Source: Euglena gracilis (Eukaryota > Euglenida > Euglenophyceae > Euglenales). From it: a stretch of 64,000 bases of DNA. A program made the translations under genes and the position numbers. The stretch lies in the NCBI GenBank assembly GCA_039621445.1, contig CP154955.1, positions 9,040,241-9,104,240 of the forward strand, written 5' to 3'. Positions 1 through 10,875 of the stretch are shown here, piece by piece (the stretch's first letter is position 1; each line of letters begins with the position of its first letter). The notes beneath the pieces are model-generated. The model was not told where the DNA came from and made no database searches. It worked only from the letters and a program-made list of their open reading frames with translations.

Positions 1-612
1 AAGTAACACAAAAAAAAAACGCAAAAAAAAAAGTACCCTCCCCCCCCCGACCAGGGGGGGGGGGGGGTTGTGAACGCCCCAACCTACAACACCCGACTTA
101 GGCAGCCGAATTCGCACTTAAGCCTTTTCGTGTTGGCTTGGGCAACTTCGGCCACCAAGAGAGACAAAATTTTTTTTTCTGGCTGCGTGACACACAAAAA
201 AAAAGAACAAAAATTGTTATTGCCGGCGCAACCCCTGGGACTTTGGCGCAAAATGGTGTTTTTGGGGGGTCCGGAAATGGGCTCCACACCTCGAAACCCC
301 AAGACCTTCCCTTGAAAAAAAAAGCAAAAAAAAATGCGCCAAAAGAACCTTTACCGCCCTTTTTGCTCCTTTCGGCTGTTACCCCGGGGTGTCCTTAAAC
401 TGCCGGTGGTGTGCATCCTGGTGTTTGCCAGACTGCTTCGCATATTCGGGGCGTCGGTGTGGTGTTTTTTATGGTGTGTTTCAAAACGCAGGGAGGAAAT
501 GCCAGGGTGTGTGGGTGTGGTGTGCCGAAGCTGACGGGAAGGACGTGGGGGAAGGAAAGTGAGGGAAGGGGGGGGAGAAAATGGGGTGCGCTGGGAACGA
601 AGGGAACGGGCG
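1..612. other. No gene; homopolymer-rich repeat DNA
   Basis: Runs of A, C and G up to 14 nt and no segment with coding bias or splice-flanked open frame. Apparent ORFs here are low-complexity. I see nothing else in it. Confidence 0.6.
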
Positions 613-620
613 TTCCCGCC

Positions 621-851
621 CAGGGGTTTTTTAAAGACCGGGGGTTCACCCCACCCCCTGCCCCCCCCCCCCCACCCCCGGGGGACCCACTCACTTTTCC
701 CTGAAAATGGCAGAAGAGTCGCGAAAAATGCGAAAAAACAGCACCATTTTCAAAAATTTTCGCGCCGAAAAGGATACCTCCCCGGGGGGGGGACCGCCCG
801 GGGTGCTACCCTCCCCCCTTCCCCCTGGGGGGCCAAGGCTAAAAACCCCTG
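621..851. mobile_element. Short TIR element with 8-bp TSD (copy 1)
   Basis: The left end reads CAGGGGTTTTTTAAAGACC and the right end GGCTAAAAACCCCTG, an imperfect inverted terminal repeat. The flanks are TTCCCGCC at 613-620 and TTCCCGCC at 852-859, an exact 8-bp target-site duplication. The 231-bp body is C- and G-runs around an AAAATTTTCGCGCCGAAAA core and encodes nothing. The CAGGGG terminus and 8-bp duplication resemble hAT-type non-autonomous elements; that family assignment is inference. Confidence 0.88.
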
Positions 852-859
852 TTCCCGCC

Positions 860-1877
860 CAACTTATGCCTGGGATCTACCCAACCAGTTTTGTTGCAAA
901 GAAAGAAGAAGCATGGGCGCTGAAGCGCACACACGTAAAATTGTGTTCGTGCGCGCATTTGCCCATGAACAAAATTTTTTCATGGTTTCTTCATGGTCGA
1001 TAAATGGTGCGACAACATACACAACCGTCAAACGATGGTGAATCGCTGGTGGCACAGGTGGTTGATTTGTGCTAAAGCGCGCATCACATTGTTCGTGGGC
1101 GCGAATGAACCACCTGCAAAAATTCGCACGAGGTTCATTTGCGCATTAGCGCCCACGAACAACATGTTACGTGCTTTAGCGCAAATGAACCAACAGTGGA
1201 GGAATAAAAAGCGCCATCGCTCAGCCCCGCAACAAACCACCTTCACTGGCTTCTGAAGGGGTTCCACCCCAACGACTCCACCAACACCTGGTATTATGGG
1301 GCCAATTTTGGTGTGGTGACAGGTCCCAAAGGTAGAGACAGAGGATCTCTGGAAGGTGGTGCGCAGCCACCCGATAACAGCGCACGTCAGCTGGCACCGA
1401 TTTTTAGCATCCCAAAAGCCTAGCTTTTGGCCCGCGGCTAGGGCTCCGCCGCTGCTACATTAGCTGCTGATGCTTCCTGGCATCGACCTCCCAGTGCAAC
1501 AGCACCCACTGAAGCGCCCACGTTATTTTCAGAAACCAGGGCGTGAGACTGGGGGACGGCGAGGTGCCTTTTCATGGCAACCGGAAGGCGAAGAAAGGAG
1601 CCCTCAAAAGCCCGTAACTTAGGACACACACACAATTTTGAAGCGAATGATGACATGTTCTTTGGCGCAATTGCGCCCACAAACAAACATTTGTTCGTGC
1701 TCGCCAAAGCACGCACGAACGTACATCAGTTGCGTGACGGCTGGCAAACACAGTATGCAGCATGTAATGTCATATATCGCTCTATGTCCTAACGGGCAGC
1801 TGCACCCTGGCTAGTTGAGGCAAGACGTCCGCAACGGTACCAAATGTCGTAACGGCGGGGTTGGTCGTTGCTTAGGG
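860..1877. repeat. Palindromic GCGCCCACGAACAA repeats
   Basis: The motif GCGCCCACGAACAA and its complement recur near 940-975, 1085-1110, 1150-1170 and 1670-1715. The segment 1054-1200 is a long imperfect inverted repeat bounded by GGTTGATTTGTGCTAAAGCG and CTTTAGCGCAAATGAACC. No gene is supported. A weak open frame at 1440-1600 on the minus strand has no recognisable similarity. Confidence 0.5.
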
Positions 1878-1885
1878 GTGGTCGG

Positions 1886-2316
1886 CAGGCTTTTGCTTAA
1901 GGACCCCCTGGGGGGGGGTACTGGCCAGCCAATCGGCTGGACACTGGAAAAAACGGACTAGCTAGACCCCCCTCCCCCCGAGGGGGGGTCCGGGGGTCCT
2001 CCCAACTGGAAATTTTTCTTCCTCCGGCGCTGTGCGCCGAGGTGGAAATGAGGTTTTTAATAGGTTTTTGGCTGATTTTGTTCCAAAAAATCCCAAAAAT
2101 GGCCAAAAATGGGCTTTTTTGGCCATTTTTGGGGGTCCCCAAAAAATTTCTGGCGCTTTGCGCTGGCCAGTGGAAAAAATTTTCCGCTAGCTAGCCCTGC
2201 TAGCAGACCCCCCCTGGGGGGTTTTTGCTAGAAATCCCACTAGCCAAATTTGGACTAGCTGCAGTCCAGCCTCCTCCCCCCCCGGGGGGTACTGCAATCC
2301 CTTATGCAGAAGCCTG
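1886..2316. mobile_element. Short TIR element with 8-bp TSD (copy 2)
   Basis: The ends are CAGGCTTTTGCTTAAGGACC and CCTTATGCAGAAGCCTG (inverted). The flanks are GTGGTCGG at 1878-1885 and GTGGTCGG at 2317-2324, an exact 8-bp duplication. The 431-bp body contains GGCGCTTTGCGC and several TGGCCAG/GACTAGCTAG motifs. It belongs to the same family as the 20.4-kb copy. Confidence 0.9.
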
Positions 2317-2336
2317 GTGGTCGGTGTGCAAGTGGT

Positions 2337-2564
2337 CAGTGTTTTTTTTAAGACCGGGTTCCCCCTACCCACCCACCCCGCCCCACCCCCCGGGGACCCA
2401 CTCAAAAATCACGAAAATTCCAAAAATAACACTTTTCAAAAATTTTCGGCGCCGAATCTCACTCTCCCTCCTCCCCACTCCCCTCCGGGGGGACCCCCCA
2501 GGGGGGGGGAGGGCTCGGCCGGACCCCCTGGGGGGTCCACGACTAAAAAAAAAAAAAACCCCTG
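2337..2564. mobile_element. Short TIR element related to copy 1, no visible TSD
   Basis: The left end CAGTGTTTTTTTTAAGACC and the right end GACTAAAAAAAA...CCCCTG match the ends of the 621-851 and 35370-35667 elements. It contains the TTTTCGGCGCCGAA core. The flanking octamers differ, so this copy may have been rearranged or have inserted into another repeat. Confidence 0.65.
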
Positions 2565-3459
2565 GGGGTTAAATAAACGCAAAAAAACCCACAAAATAAA
2601 CACTAATTGCATGTGAAATCCTTAAGGAGTTCCCCCGGGATGTGAATTTCCACCAGAGAGGAATTTCATCTGGGAAAAATAAGCAATTTGTTTACCAAAA
2701 ATCGACAACACCAACCCGAGGTGCCTTTGTCCCAGGCAGGCCTTTGAACAACATTCCAGCACAACACTCACAGGCCATTTTTGGCCATTTTACGCATTTA
2801 AGCTGAAGGCGCTTGCTCACAGCGCTGCCGCTGCAACTTACCGTGGGGCGGGGGTATGGAGGGACTGAGAACTTATTATTGAGGTGAGAGCACACTCATG
2901 AAAATTATTCATTCTCAAAAACAAGGGCGGGGGGATGCGAGCAATGCGACAAACTACGACGACGCAAGTGATGCAACAACACATGGCACTACATGATGTA
3001 CTGCATTGCCACTAAAAAAGCCATTCATAAGTCACAAGGCTGAAAAAAAATTATGTTGGTTTTTCATAAATCGGGGGAACAATTACGGATTGGAGGAAAT
3101 TCTGGAAAAACGCTGCGGGTGCTTCTATATCACTTAACTGGCCAGCAAATATCCCAGACCCCGGTGTAAAAGCAGAAAATAATATTAATTTTTTAATAAT
3201 GTTTTCTAATATCTGTTTATTCGGAGAATATTCTAGCATTTGCATTTTTTTTCTGGATTTGCAAAAAAGCAGAAAATACCAGAATCCAAAACGTCAGAGG
3301 CTGCCAAAACGATGGTCATTTTTCTGACCTTTTTTTTTCCTGGTCTGCCACACCGTTGTAAAAATATGAAATAATGTGGGTATACAAAATTGAACGATCA
3401 CAATAATATTAAAAATGATATCAACAATCTGCTTTTAAAAAAGATATTCATTGAGCACT
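2565..3459. other. No gene seen
   Basis: AT-rich single-copy-looking sequence without splice-flanked open frames or recognisable repeats. Confidence 0.5.
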
Positions 3460-3694
3460 AACCCCCCCCCCTAATAGAAGCACGGGTGCGCTTATAGGGG
3501 ACCGCCGCCTCTGGCGGCAGGGGGTGCGCTTCTATTTGGACCCTACCTGCGCGATTTTTATTGATTTCCTTTAGAAATCCCATCAAAATGGGGGGTGCGC
3601 TTGTAGCAGACCGCCGCCTTCGGCGGCGGGGGGTGCGCTTTTATTTGGACCCTGCGCTTGTAGCGGCCCCGTGCTTCTATTAGGGGGGGGGGTT
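3460..3694. mobile_element. MITE-like element with C9 TIRs and two internal hairpins
   Basis: The left end AACCCCCCCCCCTAATAGAA continues as GCACGGG. The right end is its inverted copy, CCCGTGCTTCTATTAG followed by G9 and TT, giving about 25 bp of near-perfect terminal repeat. Inside are two hairpins, GACCGCCGCC-TCTG-GCGGC and GACCGCCGCC-TTCG-GCGGCGG, each followed by GGGTGCGCTT. A TAA duplication may flank it. No coding capacity. Confidence 0.7.
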
Positions 3695-3792
3695 AATGAA
3701 TTGAATGACATCTTAAATATAGCAGAATAACACCACAACAAGCGTGCTGATAAAACCAGCCCACACGCCCCGCGGCAGCGGGTGGGACGCAC

Positions 3793-3879
3793 CCGCCGTG
3801 CGGCGAGCTGATCGCCCGGTCCGGGGACATCTGCGACGGCCGGCCCGCGGGGCTACCGCTGGCGCTGTTGCACTGCTGG
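3793..3879 (-). CDS. U-box gene, candidate tail exon
   Basis: The acceptor is ccgccgccgcag and entry is in phase 2, matching the exit phase of the 7531-7622 exon. It reads [19 protein letters not shown] and onward, a Ser/Pro/Ala-rich disordered tail with high GC3. The donor GTGCGT follows. The opposite strand is also open with GC3 bias ([15 protein letters not shown]), so the strand is not certain. Confidence 0.4.
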
Positions 3880-6800
3880 CTGCGGCGGCGGTCGCACGGC
3901 GTCAGATGGACCGGCAACTGCGAGAGCGGTCGTTAAATCGGACAATATTCATTTCCAAACAAGGGAGTTGTTCGACAAAACACGGACTCGGCCATCCGTT
4001 TGTCCACTATATTCTCTTCCAAAAAACAATTTAGAAAATTGCTGGCATTTGTTGGAATTTGTGGGATTTGTTGCAAGAGGTGCTGTTATGATTATTACTA
4101 TTATTATTTGGGGGGTGTTATAGGGGTGGGGGCAGGGAGTGGGTCTTAGACGGCCAAAGTGGTGGCACTCAAGGATTTCGCCAAAGACACCCCGGACCGT
4201 CCGAGGTTCTGGAGCTGGCAGTGAACGGCATGCACACACCGCACGGCACGATTGTGCGCACCTGTGCACGTAGGGACACCCCCCCCTTTCTCGGGCCCGT
4301 TTTGCGCCCGTTTTGACCCCACAATTACGCGCTTTGACGGGAGGTTCGGGCGCAACTGCGCGCCAGCCGACCGCTCCAGCGTGGCGTGTGCCTCGGCACT
4401 GAGGTACCCAGCACTGGCAGCGACACTGAGAGAACCAAGGGTGACATGCAGTCTTCACCATTGACGACCCACTGCAGAGGAATGAGTCGTCTGTCGAAAA
4501 AGTGCGGAACACACACCACACCAGGTGACAAGAACTCGATCCCCCAGCCTCCTGTGTTGGAGCACCGAACCGCGCGCACCAACACTGCAGCAAACCACCA
4601 GCCCATTATCGCATGTATGCCCAAATGGCAGTCCCTGATCATGCGCACACCCTCTGCCCCGCGGCACCGACAGCTCCCAACGCTCCAACCCAACGGCACC
4701 TTGCACAGCACACCCCACGTCTTGCACGGGTGCGGCGACACCGAAACTGGTCGTTTTCGGACGTGAACACTTTTATTCAGATAATCCACAATTGGGCGCA
4801 CATGCGCCCTAACCCCCCCAATATAAAATCAATCGGCCGACACCCAAATATAAGAAACGGGTTTCTTATATTTGGGGGTTTACCCGACCACTGAATATCC
4901 CTCCAGGCTGTTTTTTTTTCTTGCTAACCCCCGGGGGGCTGGGGTTCCGGAGTGCCTTGGAGTGCTTGCCCAGGCAGGCAACCCCCCCCCCCCCCCCGGG
5001 GTCGGATTTCGACCTGTGCCCAGGCACATTCCTTTGCAAATAGGCCATTTTTGGCTCCCCGGTGCCTTCGGCGCCGGGGTTGTGCTGGGGCACTTTTGGC
5101 TGTGTGCCCCCCCCCCCGGGCGTCTTCTGGGTTCGCCGGAAGGGTGTCGGTCGGACTCCCCCGGGGGCGGTCGCGTCGTCGGACTTGGAGTGCCTTGGAG
5201 CGCCTGCCCGCCCAGGCACCCCCCCCCCCCCCGGGGTGGGGTCGGCACCCGACTAAAACTCGGCCTGGATCCCTCTTCAGCCGCTGACGCCTGGCCTTCA
5301 ACCGCCGGGGTTTCAAGGCCGAGACACGAGTGATTTCCCAAGTTTGCTTTTGCTGGCCGAGGTTTCAAACACGAGCCGTGACGACCTCTTTTACGTGTCA
5401 AAACATGTCAGACACAGTCCTCGAGGTTCACACCCCGAGACACCACAGGCATGCGCTCGCAACATGTCCGAGGTACACCGCAGGCCGTAGTTTCAAACAC
5501 GGCAAATGAAAGCAGGCGGACGCACTGTGTGCTCGCGAGCAGTTGTGCCCAAATCGGCAAAAACCTTTAAGTGCCACTTTGGTCGTCTAAGTGGGTCGAC
5601 CCTGCCATGGCAATTTGCAAGGAAACAACCGGCACCCAAGAAATGCGGAACAAATGAGGACCGCCCCTTCCGTGGATGGGGATGGGGGTGATCCCCCCAC
5701 CACCCACCACACGTGGGGTTCCTGCACTAGGGCCTTGATTCAGGACCCCCTTAGTTGCACTAAGGCTTCTTGTCTATTTATGGCCGGCGCTAACTTCGCT
5801 TCTGGCCCAGTTTGCTCTGTGGTGAGTGGCCAGGGACCCCTTACACCAGTGCTCTTTGTTGTTGCTCCCCCTGGCCGGGTGAGTAACTCTGGTGTAATTC
5901 CAGCGCTGTAGGGACATACACTCACCCTGTGATTCTTGACCTTGTGACTCAGGAGCCCCCCGGGAGGGGCACACGCACACGCGCGCGCACACAAACACGC
6001 ACACACACATCTACAACAAAACGCACACACACACGTACACACACACAACATCATCACACCAGGTTTATCTATTAGTATTAAAACTTCAGAAATCTCAGTG
6101 ATATCCGAATTCCGAAATTTCTCTTACAGAAAATGAAGAAGTGCACGAGGAAAAGTGCTTCTGAGAAGATGACCTTTTTTTTTTAAAGATGGGTCCAGCT
6201 CATCGGACTGGCTGGAAAAGGCTGCAGGCTGACCCCCCCCCCCCGGGGATCCCCCGGCTGGAACAAAGCCCAACCGGGGTCGAACCGGTTACCTAAAAAC
6301 TGAAATTCCAAAATTCCCCCATTACTGCCATTATGCAGAAAAACACATTTTTTGACCCCATATTTCCCTAGCCAACCCAAATCCGACCCATTTTTGCCCA
6401 TTTTTTGCACCTCAAAAAGCCAAAAATCCGTTACTGCCAGGGGAGTCCGGGGCTGGAAAAAAGCTGCTGGCTGACTGGACCCTCCCTGATAAAGTGATTT
6501 GGTTACTTTTTCTACTATCCAATAACACAATCTTGAAAAATAATAATTGTTTTTAATAATTCTATAATAATTAAACCAAGATTTCATTGGGGGATGGGGT
6601 CCACCCCGGCTGCCCCTCCCGTACAGCTCTATTTAGGGGGGTTCAAAGAGATACGAGGCATCAATGAAAAGAAACAATGGACATCAAAAAAGAACACGTG
6701 CGTCATTTTGAACCCAAAAACCGGAACAAAAAACGTTTGTTGAATCAATACACTCTTCACTATGGGGTAGAGATAGAGCCTAATAGGATAATTCAACCCC

Positions 6801-7423
6801 ACAGTTACCACAAACCATCAAATATGCTTGGAAATAATAATAATCCTCGAGGTATCCCCGAAACACACTTTGAAATCCCCGCAGGAGTGTGGGCGGGCAC
6901 ATTGGCTCGGGGCGTCCAGGTCCCCTCTCGAAGTGCTGCTGGAAGAGAAGGTAAAAGAAAGTGATTGGATCACAATCTGGACAACAAATGACGTGAAACA
7001 AAAATTACCGGAAAAATTATTGGACAATTTTGATTTTGGAAAAGTGATGAAGGAAAATTCAACCTTTAAAGAAAATGGAAGCAATTTCCCCAACTTGTGC
7101 AAAGAACCCCCAAAATTGCAAAGACCCCAAAATTGACCATAGCGTGCACCGCCGCCAAAAGGGCGTACAAGGGTACGGGGCGATGATGGTGAAAAAAAGG
7201 ATGCAAAAAATTGTGTGGTTACCCATCTTTTTTTGTATCCTGTTGTACTTGTCTGGACTGCAAAATAAACGTTGTTCATATACACACGTGCATGTGCGAA
7301 TATGCTTGTATGTGGGTGTTTGCGTGCGTGCGCGCACGTGTGTGTGTGTGTGTGTGTGCATGTGTGTGTGTGCGTGTGTGTGTGTGTGTGTGCATGTGTG
7401 TGTGTGCGTGTGCGTGTGTGTGC

Positions 7424-7454
<31 letters not shown>

Positions 7455-9105
7455 TTGTGTGTGTGTGGGGGGGGGGGAATTCCCACTCAAAGGCAGCGTT
7501 TCAACCGGCAGACAGGGTCGGGCAACACACCTGGGGGTGGTGTTCGGCCGCTGCAGCGCGGTGAGGGCGGTCGAGGAATTTTGGACAGGACTGCTGGGGC
7601 GGCCCCAGGACTCTATCAGCTCCTGCGGCGATGGTGAGGGGCTGGCGGCTGACCCGCCTTCCGAACGACACCCACGCGTTCCTACTCCTCAGCGCTGAAA
7701 TACCCCAACCGCTATCAACTATTCAAATTAGAAAGCCGACTGTTTTTCCTTGAGCAATGAGCAGCGTTGTTCTGCTGTAAATTGATACATTAAATCAACG
7801 GAAATCATCGTACCAAGAGTATCCCAGCTGTTGGACCACATACATTCTGGCAACGAAACAACATACAAACTGCTCTCCAACAACTATTAGGCGAAAGACA
7901 GGATGTTTCTGGAATTCAAAACGAGGGGTCCTGAGGTTTTCAGGCCCTTGGTCTTGCTGTTTCGACTGTCACCCTTGAATTTAACACTATCAAAGCATAG
8001 CACTGAACCCAAATAATTGAAAACTACTTCGTGCTCTTTTTTAAAAAAATTATGCACTAGTCAATCAACAATATGCATTGGTCAAGTCTGATGACCTTCC
8101 TGTCAACTCTCCCCAAACATGCACCCACATCTGCGCCAATACACAGAGAGACACACACACTATCCAACCATTTCGGTTGGGAAACAGCGCTGCCTGAAAA
8201 AAAATTCAAAACGTCGAACACCTCCCACAATCCCCCCAAAATTTTTCAAAATCCCACCGCGGTTGGTGTGAAGATGGATGGGGAAATGTACATACGTAGA
8301 ATGTGGTGCGACCACGTATTCTCACGTCTCAAAGGGAGGGGTTGTGCGGTGCAGAAAAACGTGTACCTTGAGGGCTCGGGCGGGGGCAACGCTCACGACC
8401 TCCTCCCCACAGATCGGGCACTGGAAGGGGTGCCGGGCGCCAGAGGCATGCAATTCTTTTTTTGAGACCTCTGCAGGTCACCTCCACTCTTCCAAACACC
8501 AGTATTCTGAAGACCCCCCTCTTAGTCGCACTAAGGCTTTTTGTATGTTTGTTGTTTGTTCTAACTTCGCTTCTAGCCCAGTTTGCTGTGTGGTGAAGAC
8601 CCACCCCATGACCCGGAAGGTTGGCCAGAGACTAACCCCCCCCCCCACTTATAACCCCCCCCCCCCCCACTTATAAACCCCCCTTCGGGCCGACCACCCA
8701 AACCGGGACTATAAACCCCCCCCCCTTGGGAAGAAAAACGAAAGCCGCCGGCGACGTTTTTTTGGGCCGCAAACCACCCAAAAACTGATTTTTGGGCACT
8801 TTTTTTTTTTGAGATCGACCATCGTCAAAAATGACATGTTTGACCAAATTTGCCAATGGGGTTTGGAGTCATTTTTGGGGTTCGGATTTTCACCAACAAT
8901 TCCGGGACTTATAACCCCCCCCCCTTATAAACCCATCCCCTTCGTCGGCCGACCAACCAAACCGGATCCTACTAACCCCGGGGGGTTTATAAGTGGGGGG
9001 GGTTTAAATGATTGTATGGCCTGGGGAGGTGGCGGCGGCGGGCGGCAAGGACGGCCGGTCGAAGTGGTGGCCACACGGGGCGAGGAACACCGGGTCCACC
9101 ATGAG
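3793..9105 (-). CDS. U-box (RING-type fold) protein gene, partial, at least 4 exons
   Basis: Minus-strand exons at 9105-9053, 8420-8367, 7622-7531 and 3879-3793 give the core of a U-box domain followed by a Ser/Pro-rich tail. The first carries [17 protein letters not shown], the hallmark U-box stretch. The second carries [18 protein letters not shown], the C-terminal half of the fold. The third begins [11 protein letters not shown], continuing the last U-box helix. U-box proteins are E3 ubiquitin ligases that bind E2 enzymes; most lack the zinc ligands of RING domains, but this one retains some Cys/His. The N-terminus and a short segment between the first two exons were not found, and the C-terminus is unresolved. 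The span contains a 1.45-kb transposon and three SINE-like repeats in introns. Confidence 0.6.
4145..5591. mobile_element. 1.45-kb DNA element with CTTAGACG TIRs and 5-bp TSD
   Basis: The left end begins CTTAGACGGCCAAAGTGG and the right end finishes CCACTTTGGTCGTCTAAG, an imperfect inverted repeat of about 30 bp. TGGGT flanks both sides (4140-4144 and 5592-5596). A second copy runs inverted from 25571 and a third, left-end copy starts at 23174. Inside is a perfect 16-bp palindrome arm CCCAAATATAAGAAAC (4844-4877) and a nested G/C-run repeat near 4920-5260 with a CCTTCGGCGCCGG hairpin. Open frames exist on both strands but none resembles a transposase I recognise. It lies in a U-box gene intron. 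Confidence 0.65.
5745..5912 (+). repeat. SINE-like 170-bp repeat, copy A
   Basis: It starts with a C-run and the small hairpin CTTAGTTGCACTAAG, then CTTCTTGTCTRTTTATGGCC. It ends near GAGTAACTCTGGTGTAATTC and CAGCGCT. It is about 90 percent alike to the copy at 9424-9590 by eye. No tRNA-like promoter boxes are clear. Confidence 0.55.
6183..6490. repeat. Dispersed CTGGCTGGAAAAAGGCTGC repeat
   Basis: Shares GACTGGCTGGAAAAGGCTGC, GGGTCGAACC and a second GGCTGGAAAAAAGCTGCTGG with 9610-9890 and with the 8-bp-TSD element at 32184-32544. The ends are not resolved here. Confidence 0.5.
7328..7466. repeat. (TG)n microsatellite
   Basis: An interrupted TG repeat with a (GC)n stretch near 7425-7438. 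The long Cys/Val and Thr/His open frames over it are artefacts of the dinucleotide. Confidence 0.95.
7531..7622 (-). CDS. U-box gene exon (end of U-box domain)
   Basis: The acceptor is ctcaccatcgccgcag and the donor CCCAG|GTGTG. Entry is in phase 0, directly continuing ...PARALK with [15 protein letters not shown], then a Ser/Thr-rich stretch ending NTTP. Exit is in phase 2. Confidence 0.6.
8367..8420 (-). CDS. U-box gene exon (CPIC motif)
   Basis: Eighteen codons, [18 protein letters not shown], between the acceptor caccccttccag and the donor AAG|GTACACG. The frame stays open upstream (HPFQ), but a pyrimidine tract supports the start given. Confidence 0.62.
8512..8645 (+). repeat. SINE-like repeat, copy B (diverged, truncated)
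   Basis: Shares CTTAGTCGCACTAAGGCTTT, TTCGCTTCTAGCCCAGTTTG and CTGTGTGGTGA with copies A and C, but its 3' half differs. Confidence 0.5.
8628..9008 (+). repeat. TTATAAACCCCCC repeat, inverted mate of 39.86-40.28 kb
   Basis: Contains repeated ACTTATAAACCCCCC, GGCCGACCAACCAAACCGG and CACCAACAATTCCGGGA. The block at 39856-40280 reads as its reverse complement, including the central segment TTGGGTGGTTTGCAGCGG. No coding capacity. Confidence 0.65.
9053..9105 (-). CDS. U-box gene exon (DPV...CGH motif)
   Basis: The acceptor is ttgttttttttccgcgtgtgcag. It encodes [17 protein letters not shown], matching the conserved DPV-x-x-x-CGH-x-F-x-R core of U-box domains. The donor is uncertain: GTCC after GACCGGCC, or GC after GACCG. 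Confidence 0.6.
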
Positions 9106-9309
9106 CTGCACACGCGGAAAAAAACAATTTGGACCTGGACTGGGAAAAAAAATCGGAAAAAAAGGGAAATGCAAAAAGTCAATAAAATTAAATACCAGCT
9201 GCAAATGAATGTGAAAATAATAAAATAATAGCTATAGAAAACAAACAACTGCTTTTGCATTTGTGACCCTTCCTGCGGTGTTCAGCCAGAATGGTGCTGT
9301 TCCCCACCC

Positions 9310-9360
9310 GTCGATTCACTTAATGACCCCCAGGGGGAACTATTTCCCAGGCCCCAAAAA
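9310..9360 (+). repeat. Partial copy of the GATTCACTTRRTGACC element
   Basis: TCGATTCACTTAATGACCCC, then GGGGGAACT and TTTCCCAGGCCC, matches the left end of the element at 56060. No right end is visible. Confidence 0.5.
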
Positions 9361-9423
9361 TACATCCACAAGAGTCCCCCCCGAAAAACCACCCCCACAC
9401 ATGACCAGGGCGTTGGTTACCCC

Positions 9424-9590
9424 CCCCCCCCTTAGTTGCACTAAGGCTTCTTGTCTGTTTATGGCCGCCGCTAGCTTCCTTTCCGGACCAATTTGCTGTG
9501 TGGTGAGTGACCAAGGACCCCTTTCACCGTGCTCTTTTGCTGCTCCGCCTGGGTGAGCAACTCTGGTGTAATTCCAGCGCTTACCCCCCC
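9424..9590 (+). repeat. SINE-like 170-bp repeat, copy C
   Basis: Collinear with copy A from the CTTAGTTGCACTAAGG hairpin to ACTCTGGTGTAATTCCAGCG. Confidence 0.55.
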
Positions 9591-9609
9591 TCCTGCAGGG
9601 GGGTCCTGC

Positions 9610-10125
9610 ACAGGGGTTGGAAAATTTGGACTGGCTGGAAAAAGGCTGCTGGATGAACCCTCCCGATGGGAGTCCCCATGCTGGAACTAGGCATGCTCGG
9701 GGGTCGAACCTAATTCATCCAATCAAAACTCTGAAAATACTCAAAAAACTGCAATTATGCAAAAAAATCAAATTATTGACCCCATACTTGCCTGGCCAGC
9801 CCTTTCCCTTTGACCCATTTCCTCCCACATTTCCCCACACAAATCTGCTACCGCCCGAGCGTCGCAAGGGGGGACTGGAAAATAAATAAAAATCGCTGAT
9901 GGGGGATGGGGTCCTGGGCATGGATTCACTTGGCGACCACCCAGGGGTGGGGTGGGCACTTTTTCCGAGGCCCAAACCCACCCACCCACTTTTTTCGAAT
10001 ACCCCCCCCCCACCCAGGGAGGTCAACCAACGCTGAGCTCCTGCTAAGAACGAAGCTTACTATTGGGGAAAAAAGGGTCAGGCCGGTATCACTATGACCC
10101 TGGAAATTTCTCTTTAGCCGCAAGC
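9610..10125. repeat. Mixed dispersed repeats
   Basis: 9610-9895 is a copy of the CTGGCTGGAAAAAGGCTGC repeat with a GGGTCGAACC motif. 9919-10020 begins CATGGATTCACTTGG like the element at 56060. No gene seen. Confidence 0.5.
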
Positions 10126-10870
10126 GACTGGATCATGGCCTTCTGAATCACCTCCGTTTGACTCCCAACTCTCGGCGAGGCCCGAGTTTCAAGGTGTCCA
10201 AACTGGGTAGGATGGTTATTTCCAAAAGAGTTTTCCAGACGAAATGTGGAGGCCCCCCTATCGCCCCCCATGCACCGTTTTGGTCGCCGACACGCCTGGT
10301 CATGTTTTGGCTCGGGCCAGGAACGCGGTGTGTCTTTTGGCCATTTTTTGGGTCAAAAAATCGATTTTTTAAAAAATAAATCGACAATGAAGCAAAATCA
10401 AAAGACAGTTGGGGGGGATAACACATGATTGCGTTGACGTCCTGACAAACACACCAACCCAGTGAGAGAGCACAGGAATTGTGCAGGCACGCTCATCGTG
10501 ACGTGTGAGAGAGAAAAGTCCTGAGTGGTAAGAAATAGAAGATGAAGGCAGTTGCACTTCATGGACATGGATACCTGGAAGATTTTTTTTTTAGTACATG
10601 TCAATGGGCTAAAAGGATATTCCCTCAAATTGGCCTTGTTCCCCAACTAAAAACAAGAATACTTGTTGCAAAAATATCCCAGTGGCCCAATTATTTCATC
10701 TACCCACCCACATTTAAAAGCAATGCCCAAATAATGCTCAGTGCCCAAACAAATGTCACACCCTTTAGGACCTGCAAATGAAGTCCGAAAAAAAGGCCCA
10801 CCCCCCAAAGCCATTTTACAGTGAAGCGTTTTTGGGCAGTGCCCAAATAACACAGACAGACACATTGGAA
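10126..10870. other. No gene seen
   Basis: AT-rich sequence; open frames lack splice-site or similarity support. Confidence 0.45.
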
Positions 10871-10875
10871 TGGAT

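Noticed and set aside
1438-1600. Minus-strand frame ending ANVAAAEP-TAG as last exon of the U-box gene
   Set aside because: Phase 2 entry from the 3.8-kb exon gives a different frame, and no similarity supports either.
3744-4034. Plus-strand exon with [15 protein letters not shown]
   Set aside because: Good codon bias but no recognisable family; the minus-strand reading fits the U-box gene phase. Kept only as an alternative.
4325-4801. 158-residue minus-strand frame in the CTTAGACG element
   Set aside because: No transposase motifs; three copies do not conserve the frame.
7556-7631. Plus-strand exon [18 protein letters not shown] with AG acceptor and GTGAG donor
   Set aside because: The minus-strand reading also has consensus splice sites and continues the U-box domain in phase, which is stronger evidence.
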